From Kibdelosporangium banguiense (GTDB taxonomy: Bacteria; Actinomycetota; Actinomycetes; Mycobacteriales; Pseudonocardiaceae): a DNA stretch of 64,000 nt. The notes under the pieces are model-generated. The model did no database searches. It worked only from the letters and a program-made list of their open reading frames with translations, and was not told the origin of the DNA. Where the stretch lies: assembly GCF_017876405.1 (NCBI RefSeq), contig NZ_JAGINW010000001.1:1811203-1875202 (forward strand), given 5' to 3'. Of the stretch, positions 47,046 through 55,215 are shown one piece after another; the first letter of the stretch is position 1; every line of letters begins with the position of its first letter. The translations under genes and the position numbers were made by a program.

Positions 47046-47317
47046 GCCGTGTCCTTGGACCTACCGAAGAGCCGTGCGACACGGTTGCGCCACGTCGCCT
47101 TCGGGAAGTAGGGGAGCAGACTCCTGGGGATCTCAACGGCTGTCTCGTGAGCGGGAAGACCTCGCTTGCGGAGTTCGGCGAGTGCCTCTTCGTCGGTGAC
47201 CTTTGAGCCCTGAACGATGATCGAGTCGCGGTCGGATAGGTACACGGACACGCCCAATCGGGTGCTCTTCTGCAAGATTCTATCGATTCTATTGATTGCG
47301 TGTCCCGTTGGGTTCAC
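47042..47317 (-). CDS. Hypothetical protein
   Basis: 91 residues from GTG 47317. VSVYLSDRDSIIVQGSKVTDEEALAEL is a beta-beta-helix pattern; the end is basic (WRNRVARLFGRSKDTA). First gene of the XRE/DUF6879 operon. No family recognised. Divergent from the + operon starting 47359. Confidence 0.6.
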   Translation of the reverse strand: MNPTGHAINRIDRILQKSTRLGVSVYLSDRDSIIVQGSKVTDEEALAELRKRGLPAHETAVEIPRSLLPYFPKATWRNRVARLFGRSKDTA

Positions 47318-47358
47318 GCTGTTGCTCGTTCGAAGGCGCGCACTGGAGAGGCAGCGAG

Positions 47359-47544
47359 ATGAGCACGCGGCCGGTCACGGAAGCGCCGGGCAGTGGCCCC
47401 CTAGTCATGCTCGCCGAGGCCAACGACACTGGAATGGTCACCGTCTACGTCCCCAACGGGACGGCGTGGGTGACGTCGGCAACCGCTGAGCGGTTGGCGA
47501 CAGCGTTGACCTTCGCGGCTCGTGCGACCCGGGGGCGACGGTGA
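47359..47544 (+). CDS. Small hypothetical protein
   Basis: 61 residues from ATG 47359 (GAGAGGCAGCGAG upstream). VTVYVPNGTAWVTSATAERL suggests a small beta-strand protein. First of six + strand genes linked by 4-bp overlaps, ending in the integrase fragment. Confidence 0.55.
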   Translation: MSTRPVTEAPGSGPLVMLAEANDTGMVTVYVPNGTAWVTSATAERLATALTFAARATRGRR

Positions 47545-47993
47545 CCTGGTTCGGCAGCCCCGCCTACATTCTCACGGCCGTCACCGTGTTAGCGGCCGTG
47601 AGCGTCACCGACTGGTGGCTTCTGCGGACTGGCCGGATCGAACGTCGACACCACCGTGTGCCGCACCGCAAGCTCCGGGACGCCGCTCGGAGAAGGCTCG
47701 CGACCGGGTCCCCCGCACCTCGCACTGCGCCGGTCGCGGGCCCTGACTCCCGGGCTGTCTCGCCTCCTCCCCCCTCGGCGAGAACGGCTCGGGATCCACA
47801 GGGGGAACAGCCCGCGACCGCACCCCCAGCACACTCCGCGGTCGCGGGCCCCAAGCCGGCGGCTGGTGTCGTGCCCCGACGCGACACCAGCCGCCGTCCA
47901 CCCCGGACACTCATCATGATCAACTGGTGGCGTGATGGCCTGGCGGCGATGCGGCTGCGGATGCGCCACCTGGCACCACTGCCTGGACGGTGA
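47541..47993 (+). CDS. Hypothetical membrane-anchored Pro/Arg-rich protein
   Basis: 150 residues from GTG 47541 (GTGA overlap). One N-terminal membrane helix (AYILTAVTVLAAVSVTDWW), then a basic Pro/Ala/Arg-rich tail. A topology-like match to small Spd-type spread proteins of integrative elements is possible, but no sequence signature supports it. The 3' end overlaps the next gene by about 60 bp, so it may be shorter. Confidence 0.5.
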   Translation: MTWFGSPAYILTAVTVLAAVSVTDWWLLRTGRIERRHHRVPHRKLRDAARRRLATGSPAPRTAPVAGPDSRAVSPPPPSARTARDPQGEQPATAPPAHSAVAGPKPAAGVVPRRDTSRRPPRTLIMINWWRDGLAAMRLRMRHLAPLPGR

Positions 47994-48261
47994 CACTGTT
48001 GCCTGCTCCCACCGTGCGCTCGGGCTGAGCGTCGAGACCGTCCTCTGGGTCGTCAATCCCGCCGAGCGATGCAGAACCTGCCTCCTGGCTGCCGACAAGG
48101 TGGCAACCGCCCGCGTCCGCAGCCAGCTCGCCGCCAGCCAGGCCACCATGGTCGCCTGGATGGACGCGGGGATACGGGCGCTCGAGCAGGGCATCACCGA
48201 TGAGCGGCAGATCGGGGACATGCTTTACGAGGGTGGCGCGGTCTGGGCAGGCGAGTCGTGA
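47935..48261 (+). CDS. Cys-rich hypothetical protein
   Basis: 108 residues from ATG 47935. RCGCGCATWHHCLDGDTVACSH and CRTC give a Cys/His set able to bind zinc; the C-terminal half is helical. No family recognised. Its stop overlaps the next start (GTGA). Confidence 0.55.
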   Translation: MAWRRCGCGCATWHHCLDGDTVACSHRALGLSVETVLWVVNPAERCRTCLLAADKVATARVRSQLAASQATMVAWMDAGIRALEQGITDERQIGDMLYEGGAVWAGES

Positions 48262-48515
48262 GCGCGCGGGCCCGCCACGCACGGCGCCTGTCGTCGATCC
48301 TGTGCAGGGAAAGCGGTGTGTTCGTCCGAGTCCAGTACTTCCAGCAGGTGCGCCGGTACGGCGTGCACTGGACCGGCGGCCCCCACGCGACCGAGATGTA
48401 CGCGTGGGCCATCCAGCACGCCGACGAGATCCACGCGCTGGACGTGCACAGCCTCGATTGGCTCCGGACCGAACCCGCCCAGCGCACCGTCACCGGCGAG
48501 GTCGAGGAGCCATGA
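48258..48515 (+). CDS. Hypothetical protein
   Basis: 85 residues from GTG 48258. Basic N-terminus, then FVRVQYFQQVRRYGVHWTGG and IHALDVHSLDWLRTE. Small soluble protein of unknown role in the overlapped + operon. Confidence 0.55.
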   Translation: MSARARHARRLSSILCRESGVFVRVQYFQQVRRYGVHWTGGPHATEMYAWAIQHADEIHALDVHSLDWLRTEPAQRTVTGEVEEP

Positions 48516-48757
48516 ACGGCCAGGCGCTGCAAACCGTGTTGATGGGGATCGCCGACAAGCTGACCCAGCCGGACACAGTCACGCAGGCGGCGAGGACGTT
48601 CACAGCACTGTTGAGCGGGATGGACGACCCGCGAGCGTCGGAAGTGGCCGGGATGCTCAGTGAGCACGCGAAGCAGGCGGACGCGTTCGAAGCCAGCGCG
48701 GAGCGGTCACGAGCCGCGGTGCAGCAGCTGGCAGCGTCCCTGCTGGATGCCAGGTGA
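48512..48757 (+). CDS. Hypothetical helical protein
   Basis: 81 residues from ATG 48512 (overlaps the previous stop). All-helical, acidic: LMGIADKLTQPDTVTQAART, MLSEHAKQADAFEASAERS. Its stop overlaps GTG 48754 of the integrase remnant. Confidence 0.55.
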   Translation: MNGQALQTVLMGIADKLTQPDTVTQAARTFTALLSGMDDPRASEVAGMLSEHAKQADAFEASAERSRAAVQQLAASLLDAR

Positions 48758-49131
48758 CCAGCGTCGTGGCATGGCTCCATGAGTTCGAGCGCTTGTACAT
48801 CGCGGCTGGCCTGCCGCCGATCCGGCTCCACGACCTCCGGCACATCGCGGCGACGCTGATGCTGGCCGCAGGGATCGACATGAAGATCGTGCAGGAAACG
48901 TTGGGGCACAGCGCCCTGGCAGTCACATCCGACACGTACACCACCGTGCTGCCGCAGATCGCCCGTGCCGCGGCCGAGGCGGTCGTCGCGATCGTGCCCC
49001 GTCGGGCACCCACGAAAACAGCCGGGCACCCTACGGGCACCCAAGAGATCAACTCGACCGGAGGAGTGAGCGCTGACTCCCCCGTGAAAAACGAAACACC
49101 GCAGGTAGACCGGGGTCTCTCTGCGGTGTGA
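48754..49131 (+). pseudogene. Tyrosine integrase, C-terminal remnant (element A)
   Basis: 125 residues keep only the last third of a tyrosine recombinase: IRLHDLRHIAATLMLAAGID (H-x-x-R), VQETLGHSA and the nucleophile region SDTYTTVLPQ. The N-terminal DNA-binding domains and first catalytic Arg are absent. It ends 2 bp from att copy 2, the usual place of an integrase gene. GTG 48754 overlaps the upstream stop, so a peptide may still be made. Confidence 0.85.
49096..49129 (+). terminator. Hairpin at the end of the integrase remnant
   Basis: ACACCGCAG (49096-49104) pairs with CTGCGGTGT (49121-49129), and inside it AGACC pairs with GGTCT. The two stems are separated by 2-nt mismatches. No T-run. 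It overlaps the last codons, just before att copy 2, and may stop transcription into element B. Confidence 0.6.
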
Positions 49132-49132
49132 C

Positions 49133-49178
49133 GTGGAGCCGCCTAAGGGAATCGAACCCTTGACCTACGCATTACGAG
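49133..49178. repeat. att copy 2 (boundary between elements A and B)
   Basis: 46 bp identical to 61836-61881, including the 3' end of the tRNA. It shares 43 bp with copy 1. Its position between two integrase-bearing segments shows tandem integration at one tRNA site. Confidence 0.93.
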
Positions 49179-49261
49179 GACTCGGGAGCACCGTCCGGGC
49201 GGGTTCGATCCAGTTCGTTGTCCCTGGTCACTGCCACAACAGGAACAGTAGGGGGTGGTTC

Positions 49262-49770
49262 GGACGGGGCCGGACTGAGACGGAAACTGAGACGGACCCG
49301 TCGCTTGGGGCCTCGCGCGCGATGTGTCGGCGAATGAGTCCACACCGTGGCCCCCGAACCAGCCCGATACCGGGGGCTCAGGGAGGCGCGGCAACGGCAC
49401 TCATCCGGCTCATTCCGCTCATCCGTGCAGGTCAACGTCGCCTCATCCGTGAATGAGGCAACTCATTCTGGACCGACTGACCTCATCCCGCGCGGGGAGC
49501 GCCGCACGGCCGACGAGGCGTGCTGGTCTAGCAGTCCCGGGCTGGGTAGCAGTCGGCAACCGCTAGACCTAGCACCCCGCGCTAGCGGCTGGCACGCGCG
49601 TTGACCAGCGCGCTAGCGACTAGCGGACGAAACTACGGCTGGACCATCGGGGGCGAACCTCGGGCACCTACCCTCGCCCCTCGTGTCTACCTTGCCCGCT
49701 TGGGTAGCCCTCTCCCTCTACTCAGGTAGACCCCTGTGACATGGGTCGTGACCAGCGCGGTAGTGGGTAG
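49262..49770. repeat. Short-word repeat blocks, left end of element B
   Basis: The 540-bp gap 49179-49721 has no gene. Blocks follow each other: CTGAGACGG twice (about 49268-49290); CTCATCC/CTCATTC words with the dyad GAATGAG-gcaa-CTCATTC-like (49400-49495); CTAG and GCTAGC words (49525-49625); CTACC/GGTAGA words (49668-49770), the last reaching into the 3' end of the SH3 gene. CTGAGACGG/GACGGGAACTGAGACG recurs near the right end (about 61770). Confidence 0.7.
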
Positions 49771-50288
49771 ACGCTCGTCAAGGGGCCCAGCTCGACAGAG
49801 CCATTTCCCGGCCCGGGCGCAGGATGGCCCGCTGACGGTCGCTGAGCGCCCGCGCCGGTGCGTCCATCGCTCGCAGCGCCAGTAGGCGTATTTTTGCCCT
49901 CGTACCAGTCGACGCATTTGTGCCCGACGTAGCCGGTCTGTCCGGAGTTGGTTATCACCTTAACCCACCAATTACCAGGCTTCTCTCCCCAAACGCAATA
50001 ATAGGTGCCGCTAACTGTTTCGATGCAGGCAGCCGACAATGATTCGCCGGAACTGAGGTAAGCAATGGTGTTGCTGTCAGCGTTTGGTTGGTCCTTGATT
50101 GCAGTCCGGCTCAGGCCCGCCCGTGTTTTGACGTAGCAGCGCTTGGCGATGCCAGGGGTCGAGTTGGTAATGCCGTCTGGAGTGGGTTCCTCATTCTGCG
50201 CGGACGCCGCTCCGGCTGGTACTTGAACTCCCAGGACCAGTGCGATTCCAGCAGCGATCGCCAGCAAAATAAAGCGGATTCGATTCAT
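49722..50288 (-). CDS. Exported SH3-like domain protein
   Basis: 188 residues. Signal peptide FILLAIAAGIALVLGVQVPA, cut near AGA-ASA. The body has TRAGLSRTAIKDQPNADSNT, SSGESLSAACIET and GNWWVKVITNSGQTGYVGHK, an SH3_3-like fold with paired Cys. The last 50 residues are Pro/Gly/Ser-rich and run into repeat block DNA, so the natural C-terminus may have been replaced. Cargo of element B; the target (cell wall or protein) is unknown. Confidence 0.75.
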   Translation of the reverse strand: MNRIRFILLAIAAGIALVLGVQVPAGAASAQNEEPTPDGITNSTPGIAKRCYVKTRAGLSRTAIKDQPNADSNTIAYLSSGESLSAACIETVSGTYYCVWGEKPGNWWVKVITNSGQTGYVGHKCVDWYEGKNTPTGAASDGRTGAGAQRPSAGHPAPGPGNGSVELGPLTSVYPLPRWSRPMSQGST

Positions 50289-50764
50289 CGCTTGTTTCCT
50301 TCAAATGCACCTTTGGGTAGCTGGATATTTTGTTCGTTCCTTACTTCGAACATGTACTATCGTATAATCGCGAAGTACTTGCTGGGAGGGGCCATACTTG
50401 ACCACAAGACGTCAACGGCGCGTATTTCACGTTGCCCGCCAGATAGGGAGCCCAATGGCGAGACCACGCCAATGTCGACAATGAGTCAGACGTGCCGCTG
50501 ACGAACCTTCAGCGGCGCATCTCAGGGCGTGATCGCTGGCCCCCTCATTTGTCCCCCTGCCGGGTCGTGATCTTGCCGAGGACGGCCGCTAACGAGGGTC
50601 GGCGAGCAAATCCACACCAGGCGAGTCCAGATAGGCGCTCTACGACCATCTCAGGGCGTGCCCGCGCGCACTGTCTTTACGCGGGGGACGTGGCGCCCTG
50701 CATAAAGATCGACAAAACCTGGTAACATTACGTGTTCCGGTGCGCCGATGCAGAAGGGTTAGCC
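50289..50764. other. AT-richer gap with a TATAAT site and partial repeat
   Basis: No convincing gene in 476 bp. A perfect TATAAT is at 50363-50368 on +, without a good -35 box. CATCTCAGGGCGTG at 50518-50531 is a third, partial copy of the direct repeat described for 50637-51039. Base composition is clearly lower in GC than the host. Confidence 0.5.
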
Positions 50765-51039
50765 GTGAAGTTATACATGTTTCGCAAGTTTCAGTATAGA
50801 TGGCTACCTGCATCTTACTCGAAATGGCACATTCAACGCTTCGATGTTGTTCCACCTAGATACATTGCTCTCTGTGGCGCAATGACCGGACCGCTTCAAG
50901 TTGAAGCACGCTCAGCAGACAGTCCGGAACAATTAGAAATAATGTATAAGCGTGTCCACCCCTGGCAATGTATGCGATGCGTTGCAAAGCTGCAAGATTA
51001 GACAGGCGGGTGCTCTACGACCATCTTAGGGCGTGCCCC
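50637..51039 (+). repeat. Direct repeats flanking a small cargo gene
   Basis: GCTCTACGACCATCT(C/T)AGG and eight or nine more matching bases occur at 50637-50664 and 51012-51039, 26 of 28 identical and in the same orientation. They enclose the 78-residue gene at 50765 like a cassette. No inverted ends or transposase are visible. Confidence 0.75.
50765..51001 (+). CDS. Small Cys-containing cargo protein
   Basis: 78 residues from GTG 50765, with GAAGGG 7 nt upstream. Aromatic and basic: MFRKFQYRWLPASYSKWHIQ, then IALCG and WQCMRCVAK, a possible CxxC zinc knuckle. Codon use is AT-richer than the host. No family recognised beyond small element-borne zinc-knuckle-like proteins. Confidence 0.55.
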   Translation: MKLYMFRKFQYRWLPASYSKWHIQRFDVVPPRYIALCGAMTGPLQVEARSADSPEQLEIMYKRVHPWQCMRCVAKLQD

Positions 51040-51072
51040 GCACTCTCTCTGTTCTAGCCGCTTTTTCGTCCA

Positions 51073-51306
51073 TCACTCCACCGAGGGGACCTGCCGAATC
51101 CGGCGCAGATCATTTAGGTATTCGCGCGCCTCCGGTTCACTCTCATATTGACTATGGAGAACCTTCTCCAGATCTTGCGAAACCATGGCTAGTGACGGCA
51201 ATGACTTACGGTCGCCGTTCAACGCCCGACTGCCAAAAGCAATGACCTCATCCAAGTCACCTTCTCGGGCTGCAGCAACATTGGGGTCAACTTCTTGTGG
51301 ATAGAA
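51073..51306 (-). pseudogene. Remnant of a regulator C-terminus
   Basis: An open frame reads PQEVDPNVAAAREGDLDEVI, then FGSRALNGDRKSLPSLAMVS and EAREYLNDLRRIRQV. No ATG/GTG start exists in frame (only TTG 51255). The RKxLPSL...L...Y..EP.AREYL pattern resembles the end of XRE/TPR-type regulators. Probably a 3' fragment lying downstream of the Nudix gene. Confidence 0.45.
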
Positions 51307-51311
51307 TTAGA

Positions 51312-51776
51312 TCAGGCGCCGAGGACCACCTCACCATGTTCAAGGTAGAGGGTCATGCCGTTCTGATGCGCCTCGTATGCGCGCGTAATTCTTCGAACTA
51401 GCCGCGGGATGACGTAGTCGGCGAGTTGTTCAAAGCTCACCCATTCCCACAAATCTAGCTCAATGCCATCGAGTCGAATCGCATGTTCGTCGGCACCGAT
51501 ATTGCCGCAGCTGAATACATAAAGGACCTTGTCACCCTCTTCGTTAGGCGCCCAGTCACTCACGAGTAAACGCACAGGCTTGCGATCGACTCCTATCTCT
51601 TCTAGCACTTCCCGTTGACATGCCGTCGCTGGAGATTCGCCGCGCTCGACGTATCCACCCGGGAGGTCCCAACGATTGCCGTATGTCTTTCGCACGAGTA
51701 GGACACGATCACCGTCAACGAACAACGCCCCGGCGGCCATCCGAGGCGTTGCGAAGGTCTCTGTTGGGTCACCCAC
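51312..51776 (-). CDS. Nudix hydrolase
   Basis: 154 residues. The Nudix box GGYVERGESPATACQREVLE then EIGV fits GX5EX7REUXEEXGU. It hydrolyses a nucleoside diphosphate linked to another group; the substrate is unknown. It follows the XRE regulator by 4 bp on the same strand, a pairing repeated in many actinomycete integrative elements. Confidence 0.93.
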   Translation of the reverse strand: MGDPTETFATPRMAAGALFVDGDRVLLVRKTYGNRWDLPGGYVERGESPATACQREVLEEIGVDRKPVRLLVSDWAPNEEGDKVLYVFSCGNIGADEHAIRLDGIELDLWEWVSFEQLADYVIPRLVRRITRAYEAHQNGMTLYLEHGEVVLGA

Positions 51777-51780
51777 GGTC

Positions 51781-53010
51781 CTACCCTACGACGTGCATGC
51801 GGCGGGCAAGCCGGTCTAGCTCGACACTGGGCTTACCGTGGACATTCCGAACCCAGCCGAGAACAAGCTGCCTACTGAGATAGTGGTGTCTGACCTGCTC
51901 AGGGGCAAGCTGTTCCGCGTCCAGCACGGTTGCAACAGCCGCTTCGCTTCGGCCGGCCGAGTTGTACGCTCTGGCCAAGTCGAGTAGGTGCCTGACCTGC
52001 CGCTCAGTCGGCAAGGCCGACGTGTCGAGATCTGGCCCGACATCAAGGGCAACTTGTACGTCACCAAGTTCCATCGAGGTGTTCACTCGATGAATAGCGA
52101 CGTTCGTAGGCCCGAAGGCCGTCCACAGATGGTTTCCATCTCGCCCAAGCCGGTTTGCAGCGTCCTGCGCTTCCTGCAAATAGCTGCGCGTCGTCCCCCG
52201 ATCCTCAGACCGAGATGCAGCCATTGAACCAGCAAGGAATAGCATTCCATAAACGGACTGCAAATTGCCATCGTCATCCACCAGATGCGGCTGCAGGTAA
52301 GCTGCACCCGCTTCGACAAGCTGCATTGCGGGTTGAAACCGGCCTGTCGCCTGCAGAGCAAAAGCAACAGATCGAAAGAGTGAACCCACTATTGCATGGT
52401 TGCCAGTCGCTTGCGCAGCTGCGAGACCGCGTTCACCAGCCATCCAAGCCAGGTCCGACTCTCCCAGCTTCGTGAGAATCGATGCCGCTGCTTGGTAGCT
52501 CATTGCCAGTAGCTCGTTGGCGCGCAGCTGGTCGTCTCCGTCGTACTGCCGTGCAGCGAGAATCGCGTCTGCGAGAAGTAACGGCGCCCGGCCGGCGGCG
52601 AACCCGAACCGCGATGCCTGGTAAGCGTCAAAGACTGCCCGCAACTCCCGCTCAAGCTCCGTCAGCGACGGCGGCTCGGCATCCGAACTCGGCACACTCA
52701 GAAGCGGCGTCAACTGCCTGTAGTCCATCAATGCAGCTCGCAGCGCTGGGACGGTCGAGGTCCCACTGTCCGGCGTCCAGTCCAAGAGCGTGGGTTCGCC
52801 GATCAAGTCTCCGAGCGACACATCCAACGCGTCTGCAAGCCGTCGGATCACAGACAGCCGGTCAAGCTCGATGCGGTTGTTCTCCGCTTTGCCCAGCCAG
52901 TCAGGGGTTCGGCCAACAAGTCCGGACAAGGCTTCCTGCGACATCCCGCGACGGCGTCGGTACCAAGCCACACGTTCGCCGATGGTGAGGTTCTCTGTCA
53001 TCCCGCGCAT
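51781..53010 (-). CDS. XRE-family regulator with TPR-like sensor region
   Basis: 409 residues from ATG 53010 (ATG 53001 possible). Helix-turn-helix ERVAWYRRRRGMSQEALSGL then VGRTPDWLGKAENNRIELDR. The remaining 330 residues are helical repeats of TPR type (ARQYDGDDQLRANELLAMSY, LARAYNSAGRSEAAVATVLD). Likely controls itself and the coupled Nudix gene. Confidence 0.88.
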   Translation of the reverse strand: MRGMTENLTIGERVAWYRRRRGMSQEALSGLVGRTPDWLGKAENNRIELDRLSVIRRLADALDVSLGDLIGEPTLLDWTPDSGTSTVPALRAALMDYRQLTPLLSVPSSDAEPPSLTELERELRAVFDAYQASRFGFAAGRAPLLLADAILAARQYDGDDQLRANELLAMSYQAAASILTKLGESDLAWMAGERGLAAAQATGNHAIVGSLFRSVAFALQATGRFQPAMQLVEAGAAYLQPHLVDDDGNLQSVYGMLFLAGSMAASRSEDRGTTRSYLQEAQDAANRLGRDGNHLWTAFGPTNVAIHRVNTSMELGDVQVALDVGPDLDTSALPTERQVRHLLDLARAYNSAGRSEAAVATVLDAEQLAPEQVRHHYLSRQLVLGWVRNVHGKPSVELDRLARRMHVVG

Positions 53011-53154
53011 GTGACCCACCCTCCCGCGCTCACCCGAAGGTACCCCGGAAAGTTTTTCCGGGTTGGTCGTACGTATCGGGTTGACGCTTGATCCATGAAC
53101 ACGAGCGACACCAGCGAACAGGGAAACCTGTTCGGACGGGCACGTACAACGGCC

Positions 53155-53535
53155 TCAACTCCCCGGCCCGGATGGCATCCGCCTTTCAAGCGCCACAAGC
53201 CGATCGTTGATCTCAGTCAGCAGCCGCAGCACTTCCCTGATGTCCGCAGCCTGAACGGTCACCGGTCGGTCTGGGGTGATCTCGATGTGACTCGGGTCCA
53301 GGTCCGGGTGAACAAACGAACCCGTGCCGTGTCGAGTGGTGATCAGCCCTTCTTGTTGCAGGGCACCAAAAGCGCGCTTCACCGTGCCAACAGCCACGCC
53401 CCACTCCTCTGCTGCCGCGTCATAGCTCGGAAGCTTGTCACCAGGTGCGTAGATGCCGTTCGCGATGGCAGCACGGAACCCCTCGGTTACCTGAACGTAC
53501 GGGGGACTTGCGTTGTTCGGATCGAGTTTGGCCAC
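53155..53535 (-). CDS. GntR-family repressor (KorSA-like)
   Basis: 126 residues. Winged helix: YVQVTEGFRAAIANGIYAPG, LPSYDAAAEEWGVAVGTVKR, LQQEGLITTRHGTGSFV. The short C-terminal tail is a helix. In pSAM2-type elements a GntR protein represses replication and excision genes; the divergent operon here begins 184 bp away with a dyad over its promoter. Confidence 0.9.
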   Translation of the reverse strand: MAKLDPNNASPPYVQVTEGFRAAIANGIYAPGDKLPSYDAAAEEWGVAVGTVKRAFGALQQEGLITTRHGTGSFVHPDLDPSHIEITPDRPVTVQAADIREVLRLLTEINDRLVALERRMPSGPGS

Positions 53536-53574
53536 AGCAGGGAGACTACGGCAGAGTCAGCCAGGGAGCCTACT

Positions 53575-53615
53575 CAGACAAGTCTGTTGACTCTCATGCC
53601 TGTCTCGGTTAACGT
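53575..53615 (+). promoter_or_regulatory. Promoter and operator of the element B operon
   Basis: TTGACT (53587-53592) and TAACGT (53610-53615) have 17-bp spacing. CAGAC-aa-GTCTG (53575-53586) is a perfect dyad abutting the -35 box, with a half-site CCTGTCT in the spacer. A good candidate for GntR control of the + operon. The position 40 bp from the gntR start suggests autoregulation too. Confidence 0.7.
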
Positions 53616-53719
53616 TGCTCGTGTCGCAGGGATCGCAGACCTCCCCCAGACAGTAGGAAGCCCCGGCGGTGCTGGAACACCGGCCGGGGCGCACATCGAA
53701 ACCTTTGGAGCGGTGAACG

Positions 53720-53977
53720 ATGCAGTTCGAGGATAACCGGGTGTACCGGGTCAAGGCAGTGGCTGAGGCCCTGGACGTTTCCCCGGCCACGATTTACCGG
53801 GCGATCGAGTCCGGTGCGCTGGACGCGTACAAGATCGGCACGGGCAAGGGCACGCTGCGTGTCCCGGGCCGGTCGGTGAACGTCTACCTGAACGACTGCG
53901 GTGAGGCTGCGTACCAGGCGTATGTGGTTAGCGGCCAGTCCCCGGCGGCGGACGACACCGTGGGGGAGGTGGCTTGA
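53720..53977 (+). CDS. Helix-turn-helix DNA-binding protein
   Basis: 85 residues, GGAGCGGTG upstream. YRVKAVAEALDVSPATIYRA and a wing with LRVPGRSVNVYLNDCGE: excisionase/MerR-type helix_turn_helix_17. First gene of the + operon; may activate or regulate it. The real excisionase is more likely the gene at 58349 beside the integrase. Confidence 0.8.
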   Translation: MQFEDNRVYRVKAVAEALDVSPATIYRAIESGALDAYKIGTGKGTLRVPGRSVNVYLNDCGEAAYQAYVVSGQSPAADDTVGEVA

Positions 53978-53978
53978 G

Positions 53979-54479
53979 ATGACCAGCACCGTTACCTCTT
54001 ATCCGTACGACGACCCCCGCCGCTACGAATCCACCACCGTCACCCGCTTGTGGGACTTCGCCCCGGCTCCGGCTGAACCTGCTCGGTTCGTGCCCGGTGA
54101 CATGGTCCCTGGCACTGTGGCGGGCCAGTCGACCCAGGTGATCGCGCAGCACCGGCAGAACAACATGAGCCCGGTTGTGCTGGACATGACGGTCACGATC
54201 CCGATGTCGCTGGACGACGTGACGGCCGTGCTGTGGATTCTGTGGGACGGCTGTTGTGGTCCGCTGGAGGAGTTCACGGGCGACCCGGCCTACATGCGTC
54301 GCATGGTGCTGGAGACCTACCTGGCCGAGGGTGGTCTGCGGATCGAGGAAACCCTGTGCCGCCTGGCCAATCTCACTCCAGGGGACCGGGACTACGCCGA
54401 CTGGCAGAAACTGCGCGCTGAGGTTGCCCGTGTCTACGGCACCGGCCCGGCCACCTGCATGGCGGAGGTGGCCCGATGA
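53979..54479 (+). CDS. Element B hypothetical protein, paralogue 1
   Basis: 166 residues from ATG 53979, 1 bp after the previous stop. The core LDMTVTIPMSLDDVTAVLWI, RRMVLETYLAEGG and DYADWQKLRAEVARV matches the next gene (TSIPLTETEMAAVLYGVLE, RRIVTETVVNAG, QAQWQDCRALVRACL). Helical protein, no known family. Confidence 0.7.
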   Translation: MTSTVTSYPYDDPRRYESTTVTRLWDFAPAPAEPARFVPGDMVPGTVAGQSTQVIAQHRQNNMSPVVLDMTVTIPMSLDDVTAVLWILWDGCCGPLEEFTGDPAYMRRMVLETYLAEGGLRIEETLCRLANLTPGDRDYADWQKLRAEVARVYGTGPATCMAEVAR

Positions 54480-54904
54480 CCACGATGATTCGGCGCCCGG
54501 CCGCCATGCCGGACGTGTTCGGCCCGTGCGCCGAGTTCGCCGGTCTGCCGGTCAGGGATCTGCGGGTGGAGTACGCAGGTTGTCAGGGCGACGACTTCGA
54601 CCCGGACAACCCGCCGGTGGTCGCGGTTAAGACGTCGATTCCGTTGACCGAGACCGAGATGGCCGCCGTGCTCTACGGCGTGCTGGAATGCTCGGAGATC
54701 CCGACGATCACCCCCGAGGAGACCCGGCGGATTGTCACCGAAACCGTGGTCAACGCCGGGTGCATGCAGATCGCGGAGTACGTCTACGAGGCGTACCGGT
54801 CGCTGCGGGACGGCACCGGCAACCAGGCGCAGTGGCAGGACTGCCGGGCCCTGGTTCGTGCCTGCTTGGCCAACGTTCGCGCGGCCTGCCAGGAGGTGTG
54901 GTGA
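54476..54904 (+). CDS. Element B hypothetical protein, paralogue 2
   Basis: 142 residues, coupled to its neighbours by ATGA overlaps on both sides. Same core as the preceding gene, so the pair arose by tandem duplication and diverged. Function unknown. Confidence 0.7.
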   Translation: MTTMIRRPAAMPDVFGPCAEFAGLPVRDLRVEYAGCQGDDFDPDNPPVVAVKTSIPLTETEMAAVLYGVLECSEIPTITPEETRRIVTETVVNAGCMQIAEYVYEAYRSLRDGTGNQAQWQDCRALVRACLANVRAACQEVW

Positions 54905-55215
54905 TGGCGTTGCGTCGCTTCGAACTTGTGCCGTTGGCTGCCGCGTTGTACGTCAGCCCGTACCGGCTGGACGACCTGGCGCAGCTGCGCAAGCAGTGCA
55001 CCGCGGACTTGCCCGGCGTTGCCGCTGAGCTGACGGTCTTGCTGGTCACCGTGTGCCGGGACGTCCCGGAGATGGCGACCACACGCAGTGTCGAGATCAC
55101 CGGCGACACGATCGATCAGGCCCGGATCGATGCCTGCATCACCACCGCCGCGACCGTGGTGGACGCGGTCAACCGGACCGAGGAAACCGCGAGCGGAACG
55201 GAGGCACGTCAGTGA
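54904..55215 (+). CDS. Element B hypothetical protein with LYVSP motif
   Basis: 103 residues from ATG 54904. FELVPLAAALYVSPYRLDDL resembles PLDLATVVAVLYVSPFTAVD in the gene at 55844, suggesting another related pair. The C-terminal half is helical and Thr/Ala-rich. No known family. Confidence 0.65.
   Translation: MALRRFELVPLAAALYVSPYRLDDLAQLRKQCTADLPGVAAELTVLLVTVCRDVPEMATTRSVEITGDTIDQARIDACITTAATVVDAVNRTEETASGTEARQ

Larger units (their letters stand above)
41973..49137. mobile_element. Element A: decayed tRNA-Thr integrative element
   Basis: A 7.2-kb segment bounded by direct repeats of the tRNA 3' half. It contains only small genes: two on + at the left, an overlapping block of helix-turn-helix genes on -, an XRE/DUF6879 pair, and a + operon ending in an integrase C-terminus right at the boundary. 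No replication, excision (linked to int) or transfer gene is visible, so it looks immobile by itself. Confidence 0.8.
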
